Shown: piece after piece, positions 17,823 to 26,649 of the stretch | Layout: every line of letters begins with the position of its first letter | Position numbering within the stretch: the stretch's first letter is position 1 | DNA from: Polyangiaceae bacterium | GTDB lineage: Bacteria > Myxococcota_A > Polyangia > Polyangiales > Polyangiaceae | DNA length: 46,925 nt | Direction of reading: 5' to 3' | NCBI GenBank assembly: GCA_020848455.1 | Contig: JADLAB010000251.1 | Span: 1-46,925, forward strand | Notes under the pieces: model-generated | What the model saw: the letters and a program-made list of their open reading frames with translations, nothing else | Told to the model about the DNA's origin: nothing | Databases searched by the model: none | Translations under genes and position numbers: made by a program

Positions 17823-18789
17823 CGACAGCGCCACGCGGCGCGGACACGGCGTGCTCGTCGTCGACAAGCCGCCCGGCATGACGAGCCACGACGTCGTCGC
17901 GCGCGTGCGGCGCGTCGTCGCCGCGGAGCTCGGCGGCAGGGCCGGGCGCCGCCGCGGTGGCCTGCGCGTGGGCCACGCCGGAACGCTCGATCCGCTGGCC
18001 TCGGGCGTGCTCGTCGTGATGCTCGGCGAGGCGACCAAGCTCGCGCCCTGGCTCACCGCCGACGACAAGCGCTACGAGACCACGGTCGTGCTCGGCGTGG
18101 GCACCGACACGCTCGACGCCGACGGCACGGTGGTCGCGGTGCGCGAGCTCCCGGCGTGGCTCGGGGACCCCGACGAGGCGCGCGCGCGGCTCGAGGCCGT
18201 GCTCGACGTCGAGCGCGCCCGCACGCGCCAGCATCCGCCCGCCTACTCGGCCATCCAGGTCGGAGGCGTGCGGGCGCACGCGGCGGCACGCGCCGGCGCG
18301 GAGCTCGAGCTCGCACCGCGCGAGATCGCCGTGCGCACGGTCGCGCTCACGGCCATCCGGCGCGCCGGCGACCACGCGGAGCTCGAGCTCGAGCTCGCGG
18401 TGAGCAAGGGCTACTACGTGCGCGCGCTCGGCCGCGACCTCGGCGCCGCGCTCGGGCTGCCGGCGCACCTCGTCCGGCTGCGGCGCACGGCGAGCGGCGC
18501 GTTCGCGCTCGCGGAGGCCGTGACCCTCGACCGCCCAGGCGCCGAGCTCTGCGCGGCGCTCCGCCCGACCGCGGAGGCCGCGCTCCGCGCCTTGCCACGG
18601 GCCGAGCTCACGGCCGACGGCGTGCCCCGCGCGCGCCAAGGCAAGCTCCTCGAGCTCGCCGACTTCGCCGCCCCGCCCCCGAGCGGCGGGCCGAGCGCGT
18701 GGGTCGGCCCCGACGGCGAGCTCGTCGCGGTCGGGGAGCGCGACGAGGCCCACGCGCGCGTCGTGCGGGGCTTCGGGACCGGAAACTGA
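17815..18789 (+). CDS. truB: tRNA pseudouridine(55) synthase
   Basis: 324-residue TruB, which makes pseudouridine 55 in the T-loop of tRNAs. GVLVVDKPPGMTSHDVV opens the protein, GHAGTLDPLASGVLVVMLGEATKL carries the catalytic Asp at about residue 58, YETTVVLGVGTDTLDADG follows, and QHPPAYSAIQVGG and KGYYVRALGRDLG are the other family motifs. The C-terminal extension from about 250 resembles the small TruB C-terminal domain. Start GTG 17815 is preceded by GGAGG at 17801-17805 and overlaps the acetyltransferase gene by 8 bp. In many bacteria truB neighbours rbfA/infB; here it has moved next to gatCA. Confidence 0.95.
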   Translation: MPDDSATRRGHGVLVVDKPPGMTSHDVVARVRRVVAAELGGRAGRRRGGLRVGHAGTLDPLASGVLVVMLGEATKLAPWLTADDKRYETTVVLGVGTDTLDADGTVVAVRELPAWLGDPDEARARLEAVLDVERARTRQHPPAYSAIQVGGVRAHAAARAGAELELAPREIAVRTVALTAIRRAGDHAELELELAVSKGYYVRALGRDLGAALGLPAHLVRLRRTASGAFALAEAVTLDRPGAELCAALRPTAEAALRALPRAELTADGVPRARQGKLLELADFAAPPPSGGPSAWVGPDGELVAVGERDEAHARVVRGFGTGN

Positions 18790-18905
18790 CCGGGATGGCG
18801 CGCGGCCATCCACAAAAAACAACTTAGTTCTGAATACTTATGACGCTTCGCTGCCCGCGGCGTGACCCGCGGCCGGCACGCCCGCCCCGGGGCGCAGCGT
18901 CGCAT
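18790..18905. other. Intergenic DNA with hairpin and AT-rich patch
   Basis: After truB comes a 6-bp inverted repeat GATGGC-GCGCG-GCCATC (18795-18811) and then about 30 bp that are very AT-rich (18812-18841, with a run of six A). On the plus strand the tract after the stem is A-rich, not T-rich, so it is not a normal terminator for truB. An open frame could start at ATG 18840, but the encoded residues before 18951 look unlike the family. Confidence 0.4.
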
Positions 18906-18934
18906 TTGCGCCAGGGCGCCCGGGTGGCTACATT
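18906..18934 (+). promoter_or_regulatory. Candidate sigma70 promoter for the CorC/CNNM gene
   Basis: TTGCGC (18906-18911), exactly 17 bp, TACATT (18929-18934). Transcription would start near 18941, giving a short leader before GTG 18951. This supports starting the gene there and not at ATG 18840. Confidence 0.45.
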
Positions 18935-18950
18935 CGAGCCGGACTTGAAC

Positions 18951-20459
18951 GTGGACGAAGCACCGATAGCCGCGCCGCTGCTCGCCGCGGCGGCGATGGC
19001 GTGCATCGGCGCGCTCTTCGCCTGTGCAGACACGGCGTTGACCTCGCTGACGGCTGCGCGGCTCGAGGCATTGACCCAGCAGGCGGCGACCGAGGGGCGT
19101 CGCAAGGCGCTCCTGCGGGTGACCGCCAAGCGCCGGACGATCCACGCCCGCTACCTGCTCGGCAGGCTCCTCAGCTCGGTGCTCGCCGTCGGCTCGTTCT
19201 GCTGGTGGGCGTTCCGGACCGAGGCGTCCCTGGCGCTGCGCCTCGGGCTCTCCGCCGCGGCGCTGCTCGTGCTGGCGGCGCTCTACGAGACCGCGACGGC
19301 GCTCGGTCGCAGCGCGGCGGACTGGGTGGTGCCGACGGCAGCGCGCATCCTGCGCCCGCTCGAGCTCGTGCTCGTGCCGCTCGCGGAGAGCACGGCCGCC
19401 CTGAGCCGGCTCGTCGTGCGCCGGCAGGTCCCGAGCGGCTCGGCCGACGCGCGCGTGACCGAGGCCGAGGTCGAGATCATGGTCGAGCACGGCGAGAGGA
19501 GCGGCGTGCTCGAGCAAGAGCCGGCCGAGCTCATCCGCAACGTGCTCGAGTTCTCGGAGCTCACGGCGCGCGACGCGATGGTGCCGCGCACCAAGGTGGT
19601 GGCCATCGAGCTCGCCACGCCGCTCGACGAGGTGCTGCGCACCGTCGTCGAGTCGGGGCACTCGCGCTACCCGGTCTACGACGGCCGCATCGACGACCTC
19701 GTCGGGCTCCTCTACGCGAAGGACCTCTTCCGGCTCATCCAGCGCGGCCGCACGCTCCCGCCGAGCGCGGCGCTGCCCGAGGTGGGGCCGGGCTCGGTCG
19801 ACGCCCACGACGCCGAGAGCTGGCTCGCCGAGCACGCGGGCCGGGCGTCCGACCCGGTCGTCTCGGTCGAGGAGGCCGATCGGACGCCGCTGCCGCCGCT
19901 CGCCGCGCTCCACGCGCCGACCCTGCGCGACCTCATCCGCACGCCCATCAACTTCGTGTCGGAGTCGCAGCCGCTGTCGAGCCTGCTGCGCGGGATGAAG
20001 CTCAAGCGGCAGCACCTCGCGGTCGTCGTGAACGAGTTCGGCGGCATGAGCGGCATCGTCACGCTCGAGGACGTGCTCGAGGAGATCGTCGGCGACATCG
20101 AGGACGAGTCGGACGCCGAAGAGGAGGCTCCCATCGTCGACGTCGGGGGCGGACACCTCGTGGCGGACGCCTCCGTGCTGCTCGACGACCTCGGCAGCTA
20201 CCTCGGCATGGAGCTCGATCCAGAGGGCGAGTACGACTCGCTCGGGGGCATGCTCGTCGAGCGCTTCGGCCGGGTGCCCGAGGTCGGCGCACACCTGAGT
20301 GCCTACGGCCTGCACTTCGAGGTGCGCGCCGCCGACGAGAAGCGTGTGGAGCAGGTGGGTATCACGCGCGAGCCGCCGCGCCCGCTCGGCGACCCGGACG
20401 CCGCCGTGGAGTCCGGGCCGTCACCGGCCCTGCGGCACGAGGACCGCGACGTGAGCTGA
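18951..20459 (+). CDS. CNNM/CorC-type membrane protein with CBS pair
   Basis: 502 residues from GTG 18951. The N-terminus has three or so hydrophobic helices (PLLAAAAMACIGALFACADTAL; LGRLLSSVLAVGSFCWW; LSAAALLVLAALYETATAL) of the CNNM/DUF21 type. Then VTEAEVEIMVEHGERSGVL and TARDAMVPRTKVVAIEL lead to a CBS pair (SRYPVYDGRIDDLVGLLYAKDL; VVNEFGGMSGIVTLEDVLEEI) and a CorC_HlyC-type C-terminal domain (YDSLGGMLVERFGRVPEVG). Such proteins are linked to divalent-cation transport or homeostasis. Unusual here is an insertion of about 60 residues between the two CBS halves (roughly 270-325). GTG 18951 fits the promoter at 18906-18934; TTG 18945, GTG 18924 and ATG 18840 are alternatives. Confidence 0.88.
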   Translation: MDEAPIAAPLLAAAAMACIGALFACADTALTSLTAARLEALTQQAATEGRRKALLRVTAKRRTIHARYLLGRLLSSVLAVGSFCWWAFRTEASLALRLGLSAAALLVLAALYETATALGRSAADWVVPTAARILRPLELVLVPLAESTAALSRLVVRRQVPSGSADARVTEAEVEIMVEHGERSGVLEQEPAELIRNVLEFSELTARDAMVPRTKVVAIELATPLDEVLRTVVESGHSRYPVYDGRIDDLVGLLYAKDLFRLIQRGRTLPPSAALPEVGPGSVDAHDAESWLAEHAGRASDPVVSVEEADRTPLPPLAALHAPTLRDLIRTPINFVSESQPLSSLLRGMKLKRQHLAVVVNEFGGMSGIVTLEDVLEEIVGDIEDESDAEEEAPIVDVGGGHLVADASVLLDDLGSYLGMELDPEGEYDSLGGMLVERFGRVPEVGAHLSAYGLHFEVRAADEKRVEQVGITREPPRPLGDPDAAVESGPSPALRHEDRDVS

Positions 20460-20480
20460 CCGAGGACGCCCGGTCGGGCG

Positions 20481-21737
20481 TCAGCCGCCGGAGCCCGTCG
20501 CCGCGGCGGCGGGTCCGCCGCTCGAGCGCGCCTGGCCCATGAGCTCCTCGCCGGCGCGCTTGGCGAGCGCAGCGGTGATGTTGGAGTTCAGCTTGATGAG
20601 CCCCTCGACCTCCTGGCCGGGGATGCCCTTGCCCTCGAGCGCCTGGAGGATGGCGCCGAGGTTGATGGTCGCCTGGCGCTTGAGGCTCTGGATGGTCGTG
20701 CACTGCGCGCCCGGAGGCGGGGCGGCCGGCGGCGTCGACTGCTTGGCCTGGTCCTTGTCGAACTCGGTCGCGCAGGTCGGCACGGTGTTGAGATCGACGG
20801 GTACCCCGATCGCCTTCTCGCCGAGGATCTCGCCCTTGGCCCAGCGCTCGGCCTCGTAGTTCTTCTCGTTGCCCTGATCGTCGATGCGCACGAGCGCGAG
20901 CGTGTTGGGCCACGCCTCACCGACCGCGAAGGGGGTCGTGACCTTGACGAGCTCCGCCACGGCGCCCTTGTCGCTCTTGTTGAACGACACGGCGAAGTGG
21001 ACGGTGGGCTTCTCCTTGTCGGCCACGTAGGCGGCGAAGTCCTTCTGGAACGTCGCCATGTTGAGCAGGCCGACGACCTTGTCGCGGGTGGACTTCACGT
21101 CCTCGATGGCCTGGCCATAGCGCAAGAGGACGCCGGCCTGGTCGCCGAGGCCGGCGAGCCAGCGCGGCTGCAGGCGGGTCATGTCGAAGGGAATCGAGAC
21201 CCCCTTGATGGTCTCGACGAGGTCCTTCGGGTACTTGTCGGCGCGCAGCTGCTTCTGCGCCTCCTCGACCGCGGTGCTGAGCGCGATGAGCGCGTCCTTG
21301 TCGCGCTCGACCATCACGGCGACCTGCGCGGCGCCGCTGCGCTCCTCCTTCGCGACGTCGCCCTTGCTCTTGGTCATGCCGAGGCCGAAGCCCACGCCGC
21401 CGCCCGCGGCGAGCGTCAGGAACGACACGATGAAGACGCGCACGCGCCAGCGCTTGCGCTCCGCGAAGATCTCCTCGCCGACCTCGACCTTGATGGTCTG
21501 CTGCTCGGCGCTGACCTTCTTCTCGGGCTCCGGGGCGGGCGCGAAGGGCCCCGGGATGAGCCCGGGCGGCGGCATGATGCCGCCGGGACCGGAGAGCACC
21601 TTCGGCGGCGGCACGCTCCCGCGCGGCGCCGGCGGGAAGGCGGCATCGCCCGCCTCGCCCGGCGCGGCCGAGCGCACGGTGCTGAGGCGGGCCTTGAGGT
21701 CGATCTTGCGCTTCTTTGGCTTGTCTTCTTCCGACAT
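20481..21737 (-). CDS. Single-pass membrane protein with proline-rich cytoplasmic tail
   Basis: 418 residues, start MSEEDKPKKRKIDLKARL at 21737. A basic and proline-rich N-terminal region (to about 105; PRGSVPPPKVLSGPGGIMPPPG) precedes one transmembrane helix (VRVFIVSFLTLAAGGGVGFGLGM) and an extracytoplasmic alpha-helical domain (RDKDALIALSTAVEEAQKQLRADKYPKDL, then long helices to the C-terminus). Two cysteines (TCATEF, GAQCTTI) could be disulfide-linked. The architecture parallels the PEGA protein at 9280-11328, but the outer domain is helical. I recognise no named family. It has a good promoter at 21788-21817 and is convergent with the CorC-type gene (21 bp). Confidence 0.82.
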   Translation of the reverse strand: MSEEDKPKKRKIDLKARLSTVRSAAPGEAGDAAFPPAPRGSVPPPKVLSGPGGIMPPPGLIPGPFAPAPEPEKKVSAEQQTIKVEVGEEIFAERKRWRVRVFIVSFLTLAAGGGVGFGLGMTKSKGDVAKEERSGAAQVAVMVERDKDALIALSTAVEEAQKQLRADKYPKDLVETIKGVSIPFDMTRLQPRWLAGLGDQAGVLLRYGQAIEDVKSTRDKVVGLLNMATFQKDFAAYVADKEKPTVHFAVSFNKSDKGAVAELVKVTTPFAVGEAWPNTLALVRIDDQGNEKNYEAERWAKGEILGEKAIGVPVDLNTVPTCATEFDKDQAKQSTPPAAPPPGAQCTTIQSLKRQATINLGAILQALEGKGIPGQEVEGLIKLNSNITAALAKRAGEELMGQARSSGGPAAAATGSGG

Positions 21738-21787
21738 CGATGCCTCGGTGCGCGGGCGCGGCAGAGCGATCCGCGGACATTTGGCCG

Positions 21788-21817
21788 ACGTTAGCGGCCG
21801 GACGCCCGCAGTGTCAA
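21788..21817 (-). promoter_or_regulatory. Sigma70-type promoter of the 20481-21737 gene
   Basis: On the minus strand: perfect -35 TTGACA (21817-21812), 18 bp spacer, TAACGT (21793-21788). Transcription would start near 21781, leaving a leader of about 44 nt before the ATG at 21737. This is one of the best consensus matches in the window. Confidence 0.6.
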
Positions 21818-21941
21818 CGTGCTGCCACGCCGGACGGCGCGAAGCGCGCGGGGTGCAAAAGGGCTCGACCGCGTCGCGCCGCCGCGGTAGCCGGGTCGGC
21901 GCCGCGGCCGAGCGACCGCGCGCGCTCCTCTGGAAGCACCG

Positions 21942-22892
21942 ATGTGGACCCAGCGACTCGTGCAGAGCGCCGACGGCACGACGCTCCGCGCCTACGCGGC
22001 AGGCGTGGCGCGCGCCACCACCGTCCGAGGTGGCGTACCGGCGGACGGCAGCGCCAAGCCGGGCGTCGTCGTGTGCCCGGGTCTCGCGGGGGGCCACCAC
22101 GCCTTCACGCCGCAGGTGCGCTATCTGGGCGACCGGCTGCGCTTCGTCAGCTGGGACTTTCGCGGACTGCACCCGATCCGGCCCGAGGAGGCAGCGGCCG
22201 CCGGCGGGCCGTGCGCGGCCGTCGGACGCGAGATCGACTGCTCCATCGACCGGCAGGTGGACGATCTCTTCGCCGTGGCCGCGGCCGAGGGCCTCGACCG
22301 CCCCGCCGTCGTCGGCTGGAGCATGGGCGCGCAGGTGGCGCTCGAGGCCTACCGGCGGCGCCCCGACGCGGTGCGCTGCCTCGTGCTCATGAGCTCGACC
22401 GGCCGGCGCCCCTTCGAGTCGCTCACGCGCGGCTCGGCGAGCGCGCGTGCGATGACGGGCCTGCTCGCGCTCGCCCGGCGCGGTGAGCGGCGCACCGCCG
22501 CCGCGCTCGAGCACGTGCTCCGGCGCGGCGACGTCGCGCGCTGGGTCGCCCGGGTGGGGCTCGTCGCGGCGTCCGCGGACCCGCTGGCCTTCCGCGAGCT
22601 CGTGGCGCACGCCCGCGACCTCGACGCCGCCGCGTACCTGCGCACGGCGCTCTGTGCCGCCGAGCACGACGCGAGCGACATGCTCGCCAGCGTGCGCGTG
22701 CCCACGCTGGTGATCTCGGGCGAGCACGACCCCTTCACGCCGCCGGCCCTGGCCCAGCAGCTGGCGCGCAGCCTGCCCCTGAGCGAGATCCTCATCGTGC
22801 CGCGCGGCCGGCACTACCCGACCCTCGAGCACCCGGAGCTGCTGAGCCTGCACCTCGAGCGCTTCTTCTGCGAGGTCGGGCTCCTTCGCTAG
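21942..22892 (+). CDS. Alpha/beta hydrolase
   Basis: 316-residue single-domain hydrolase. Triad residues are visible: nucleophile Ser in VVGWSMGAQVAL (about residue 127), Asp in LVISGEHDPFTPPA (about 266) and His in VPRGRHYPTLEHPELL (about 289). The oxyanion region is VVVCPGLAGGHHAF and the following strand is FVSWDFRGLH. A cap of helices occupies about 150-235. Substrate cannot be deduced. GGAAG is a plausible ribosome-binding sequence just upstream of ATG 21942. Transcribed divergently from the preceding membrane protein. Confidence 0.9.
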   Translation: MWTQRLVQSADGTTLRAYAAGVARATTVRGGVPADGSAKPGVVVCPGLAGGHHAFTPQVRYLGDRLRFVSWDFRGLHPIRPEEAAAAGGPCAAVGREIDCSIDRQVDDLFAVAAAEGLDRPAVVGWSMGAQVALEAYRRRPDAVRCLVLMSSTGRRPFESLTRGSASARAMTGLLALARRGERRTAAALEHVLRRGDVARWVARVGLVAASADPLAFRELVAHARDLDAAAYLRTALCAAEHDASDMLASVRVPTLVISGEHDPFTPPALAQQLARSLPLSEILIVPRGRHYPTLEHPELLSLHLERFFCEVGLLR

Positions 22893-22999
22893 GCAGCGCG
22901 GCGGCCCGGCGCACGGCCGGCGCGTGGGGCACCGCGCGCGAGGTCGTTTCCTTCGGCGGCCGGCTGCCCTAGGCTCTACGCCTCGGCACGGGGTCTCGC

Positions 23000-23266
23000 A
23001 TGACGAACACGCATCTGCTTTGGATGGCGGCGGGGGAGGGCGCGAGCGGCTCCGCCCTCGAGCATCTCGGGATGACGGCGCTCTCGTCGCTCGTCTTCGT
23101 GGCCATCGGGCTCGTCGTCTTCGCGCTCGCCTTCTGGCTCATCACCAAGGTGTCGCCCTTCTCGATCCGCAAGGAGATCGAGGAGGACCAGAACGTGGCG
23201 CTGGGCATCGTGATCGGCGCCGTCATCATCGGCCTGGCGATCATCATCGCCGCCGCCATCGGCTGA
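23000..23266 (+). CDS. DUF350 small membrane protein
   Basis: 88 residues with two transmembrane helices (SLVFVAIGLVVFALAFWLI and VALGIVIGAVIIGLAIIIAAA). The linker KVSPFSIRKEIEEDQNVALG is the DUF350 signature, in which the charged EIEEDQN sits between the helices. DUF350 proteins occur in many proteobacteria; their role is not established. Unlike other instances known to me it is not next to a polyamine or potassium-channel gene but precedes an aminopeptidase by 85 bp. Start ATG 23000 precedes the hydrophobic region sensibly. Confidence 0.9.
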   Translation: MTNTHLLWMAAGEGASGSALEHLGMTALSSLVFVAIGLVVFALAFWLITKVSPFSIRKEIEEDQNVALGIVIGAVIIGLAIIIAAAIG

Positions 23267-23315
23267 GCGGCGCACACGGCTGTGCGGCGGGGGCCCGCGG
23301 CCGCCCGAATGACCC

Positions 23316-23344
23316 TTGACCCGACGTGCGCAGGCGCCCAGAGT
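23316..23344 (+). promoter_or_regulatory. Candidate promoter for the M1 aminopeptidase gene
   Basis: TTGACC (23316-23321), exactly 17 bp, CAGAGT (23339-23344), then 7 nt to the ATG at 23352. Transcription would start at or beside the start codon, implying a leaderless message. The -35 is good and the -10 moderate. Confidence 0.45.
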
Positions 23345-23351
23345 CGCCGGG

Positions 23352-26087
23352 ATGACTCGCGTTTCGGCGCTGGCTGGGCTCATCGGTGCGGCGGCGCTCG
23401 CGCTCTCGTGCGCCGCGTCGACCGATCTCACGGTGCCGCCTCCGAAGGTGCACCCGAGCTTCACCATCGCGATCCCCGAGCCGCTGCCGAGCGGGCGACT
23501 GCCGGGCCTCGCGTTGCCCAAGCGCTACGAGCTCGCGCTCGTCGTCGACCCCGCGGCCGAGCGGTTCTCGGGCGAGGTCGTGATCGACGTCGTGCTTCCC
23601 AGGGACACGCCCGTCGTGGTGCTGCACGCCGCCGAGCTCGACATCTCCCGCGCCGAGGCGCTCGTCGGCGACGAGCGGATCGCGCTCGACCACAAGGCCC
23701 GCCGGGCCTCCAGGGCGACGACCGAGGAGGAGGAGCTGCTGCTCGTCGCGCCGCGGCCCCTGCCCGCCGGCCCGGCGCGCCTGCGCCTGGTGTACACGGC
23801 GCCGCTCGCCGACCGGCTCACCGGGCTCTACCGCGTGAAGGAAGGCGACGCGTGGTACGCCTTCACGCAGCTCGAGCCGGCCGACGCGCGGCGCGTGCTG
23901 CCGTGCTTCGACGACCCGGCCTACAAGACGCCGTTCGACGTGTCCGTGACCGTGCCGCGCGGCCTGCGCGCCTTCGGCAACGGGCCCGAGTCCGAGCTGC
24001 CGGGCGGCGGCCCCAACGTGACCTACCGCTTCGCCACCACGCCGCCGATGCCCACGTACCTGCTCGCCCTCGCGGTCGGTCCGCTCGAGGTGCGCAAGGG
24101 CCCGACCGTGCCCGGCAGCACCGTGCCGCTGCGCCTGGTCGCCGCCAAGGGCAAGACGGCCCTCGGCGGTGCGGCGCTCGAGGTGGCCGCCGAGGAGCTC
24201 GGCATCCTCGGCGACTACTTCGCGCGTCCCTACCCCTACGACAAGCTCGACCTCGTCGCGGTGCCCAACTTCGGCGCCGGAGCGATGGAGAACGCCGGGC
24301 TCATCACCTTCCGCGAGGAGATCCTGCTGTCCGACCCGAAATCGGTGTCGGCCGCGACCCAGCGCCGCCTCGCGGCCACCGTCGCGCACGAGCTCGCGCA
24401 CCAGTGGTTCGGCAACCTCGTCACGATGCAGTGGTGGGACGATCTCTGGCTCAACGAGGGTTTCGCGACCTTCATGGAGACGGTGGTCGCCGACCGCTAC
24501 AAGCCCGCGCTCGGTGCGGGCCTCGAGCTCCTGTTCGACACGCACGGCGTGATGGACCTCGACGCGCTCTCGTCGGCGCGCGCCGTGCGCCAACCGGTGC
24601 GCGACGCCGCCGAGGCCGACGAGGCCTTCGACGGCATCACCTACGTCAAGGGCGCCAGCGTCATCGGCATGCTGCGCGCCTGGCTCGGCGACGAGGCGTT
24701 CCGCGCCGGCCTGCGCGAGTACCTCGCGGCGCACGAGTGGGGCTCGGCGACCGCGCAGGATCTGTTCGCCGCGCTCGCCAAGGCGAGCGGCAAGGACGTG
24801 AGCAGCGTGGCCACGACCTTCCTCGACCGCCCCGGCGTGCCGCTGGTGCGCGCGGAGCTGCGCTGCGAAGCGGGCAAGCCGCCGGCGGTCGCCCTGTCGC
24901 AGCGCCGCTACGCCGCCCGGCCACAGCCCTCGACCGACGCGGCCACGTGGCACATCCCGGTGTGCGTCGAGTGGGGCGACGCGCGCGGCAAGCCCGGCGG
25001 CCGCGACTGTGGCCTGCTCGCCGAGCCGTCGACGACGCTCGTGCTGTCGTCGCCCGCCGGCAGGGCCTGCCCCGACTGGATCAACCCGAACGCCGACTAC
25101 CGGGGCTACTACCGCTTCTCGCTGCCGAGCGCGGGGCTCGGCGCGCTCGAGCGCGCGGCGAGCCGCGGCGACGCGCGCGCCAAGGTGGGCTTCCTCGGCA
25201 ACGCATGGTCGCTCGTCGAGGCGGGCGAGCTCGGCGCGGAGCGGCTCCTCGACATGCTCCTCGCCGCCAAGGGCGAGCGCGAGCGCGGCGTCGTCGAGCA
25301 GGTCATCGGGCTCCTGACGCGTGTGTCGGATACGCTGGTCGAGCCCGGCGCGCGCGCCGCGTTCCAGGCCTACGTGAGCGCCATCCTGCTGCCCACCGCC
25401 AAGCGCCTCGGCTGGGACGTGCGCCCGCGCGACAGCGAGGACGAGCGGCTCCTGCGCCACGCGGTGCTCGAGGCGCTCGGCGCGCTCACGGCCGACCCCT
25501 GGATGCTGCGCGAGGCCGAGAGCCGCACCCGCGCCTACCTGCAGAACCCGAGCAGCGTGGACGCCGACGCAGCCGCCATCGCGGTGCGCGTGGCCGCGCA
25601 CGCCGGCAGCCCGGAGGCGAGCTACGACGGGCTCCAGAAGCTGCTCTCGAGCGCGTCGTCCCCCGAGCACCGCGTCAACGCCGTGCGCGCGCTCGGCAGC
25701 TTCGCGGACCCGGTGCTGCTCACCCGCACCTTCGACCTCGTGCTGTCGGGCGGGATCCGGGCGCAGGACGCGATGTACGTGCTGCGCTCCGCGGTCGTGT
25801 GGCCCGACACGCGCGAGCGCTTCGTCGACTGGTTCGCGCGCCACCTGCCGGAGCTCGCCGAGAAGCTCCCCGGCTTCGCCGTGTCACGCATGATGGCGGC
25901 CGTCACCGGCGTGTGCGACGAGCAGCGCAAGAACGCCCTCGAAGCGGCGCTGCGGCCCGAGGTCGACAAGCTCGGCTTCGGGGAGCGGCGCCTCGGCGAG
26001 GCGCTCGAGCGGGTCGGGCTGTGCATCGATCTGCGCGCGCGCCAGGCACCGGCCGCGAGCGCCTACCTCGGCAGGCGCCGCTTCTGA
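23352..26087 (+). CDS. M1-family zinc aminopeptidase, predicted lipoprotein
   Basis: 911-residue gluzincin of the APN/ERAP type. The N-terminus (MTRVSALAGLIGAAALALSC) is a lipoprotein-like signal with Cys near 20. The beta-sandwich domain follows, then the substrate-anchoring GAMEN motif (about 309-313) and the zinc site HELAHQWFG (about 346-354) with the third ligand Glu in WLNEGFATFME. The C-terminal half (about 590-911) is the helical ERAP1_C-like domain. Length is typical. It is expected to trim N-terminal residues from peptides outside the cytoplasm, perhaps for nutrition, consistent with a peptide-consuming lifestyle. The start is placed at MTRVSALAG because it gives a complete signal peptide. 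Confidence 0.94.
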   Translation: MTRVSALAGLIGAAALALSCAASTDLTVPPPKVHPSFTIAIPEPLPSGRLPGLALPKRYELALVVDPAAERFSGEVVIDVVLPRDTPVVVLHAAELDISRAEALVGDERIALDHKARRASRATTEEEELLLVAPRPLPAGPARLRLVYTAPLADRLTGLYRVKEGDAWYAFTQLEPADARRVLPCFDDPAYKTPFDVSVTVPRGLRAFGNGPESELPGGGPNVTYRFATTPPMPTYLLALAVGPLEVRKGPTVPGSTVPLRLVAAKGKTALGGAALEVAAEELGILGDYFARPYPYDKLDLVAVPNFGAGAMENAGLITFREEILLSDPKSVSAATQRRLAATVAHELAHQWFGNLVTMQWWDDLWLNEGFATFMETVVADRYKPALGAGLELLFDTHGVMDLDALSSARAVRQPVRDAAEADEAFDGITYVKGASVIGMLRAWLGDEAFRAGLREYLAAHEWGSATAQDLFAALAKASGKDVSSVATTFLDRPGVPLVRAELRCEAGKPPAVALSQRRYAARPQPSTDAATWHIPVCVEWGDARGKPGGRDCGLLAEPSTTLVLSSPAGRACPDWINPNADYRGYYRFSLPSAGLGALERAASRGDARAKVGFLGNAWSLVEAGELGAERLLDMLLAAKGERERGVVEQVIGLLTRVSDTLVEPGARAAFQAYVSAILLPTAKRLGWDVRPRDSEDERLLRHAVLEALGALTADPWMLREAESRTRAYLQNPSSVDADAAAIAVRVAAHAGSPEASYDGLQKLLSSASSPEHRVNAVRALGSFADPVLLTRTFDLVLSGGIRAQDAMYVLRSAVVWPDTRERFVDWFARHLPELAEKLPGFAVSRMMAAVTGVCDEQRKNALEAALRPEVDKLGFGERRLGEALERVGLCIDLRARQAPAASAYLGRRRF

Positions 26088-26132
26088 CGGGCGCGCAACC
26101 ACGCGACCTCGCACCTCGACGACGGAGCAGCC

Positions 26133-26552
26133 ATGATCGTGTTCCAGAAGATCCTGACCATCGAGACCCGGCCCCGCTCGCTCGTCGACATCACGCCGGA
26201 GCTCGTCGCGGCGGTGACGGAGAGCGGCGTGCACTCGGGCACGTGCGCGGCGTTCATCGAGCACACCTCCGCGAGCCTCGTCATCCAGGAGAACGCGGAC
26301 CCGGCCGTGCAGCGCGACCTCGCCCGCTGGTTCGACAAGCTCGCCCCCGAGGACGCGAGCTGGGAGCACGACACCGAGGGCACGGACGACATGCCGGCCC
26401 ACGCGCGCAGCGCCGTCACGCGAACCTCCGAGGTCATCCCGGTGGTGCGCGGTGAGCTTTCGCTCGGCATGTGGCAGGCGGTGTACGTGTGGGAACATCG
26501 CCACCGCGGGCTGCGCCGGCGGGTGCACCTGACCATCATGGGCCTGAGCTGA
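26133..26552 (+). CDS. YjbQ/UPF0047 family protein
   Basis: 139-residue protein of the YjbQ family, a small beta fold. Signature segments: SGVHSGTCAAFIEHTSASLVIQENADP, WEHDTEGTDDMPAHARSAVTR with the conserved acidic/histidine cluster, and the C-terminal GELSLGMWQAVYVWEHRHRG. Members have been reported to have weak thiamine-phosphate synthase activity, but the physiological role is unclear. A GGAG lies just upstream of the ATG. It probably follows the aminopeptidase in the same transcript (45 bp gap), with no obvious functional tie. Confidence 0.93.
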   Translation: MIVFQKILTIETRPRSLVDITPELVAAVTESGVHSGTCAAFIEHTSASLVIQENADPAVQRDLARWFDKLAPEDASWEHDTEGTDDMPAHARSAVTRTSEVIPVVRGELSLGMWQAVYVWEHRHRGLRRRVHLTIMGLS

Positions 26553-26649
26553 AGTCTCGCGCCGAGGCGCGAGGGCGCAAGGGCGGACGACGGGCGCCGT
26601 CTACCCCTGTCCACCGCGTCGCAGGCCGTCGCGGCCTGGCCCTCGCTAT

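Noticed and set aside
18795-18830. Rho-independent terminator after truB
   Set aside because: The stem is only 6 bp and the following plus-strand tract is A-rich instead of T-rich.
23244-25844. 866-residue open frame on the minus strand across the aminopeptidase gene
   Set aside because: The plus strand encodes an M1 aminopeptidase with GAMEN and HELAHQW motifs; the minus-strand product is compositionally a shadow.
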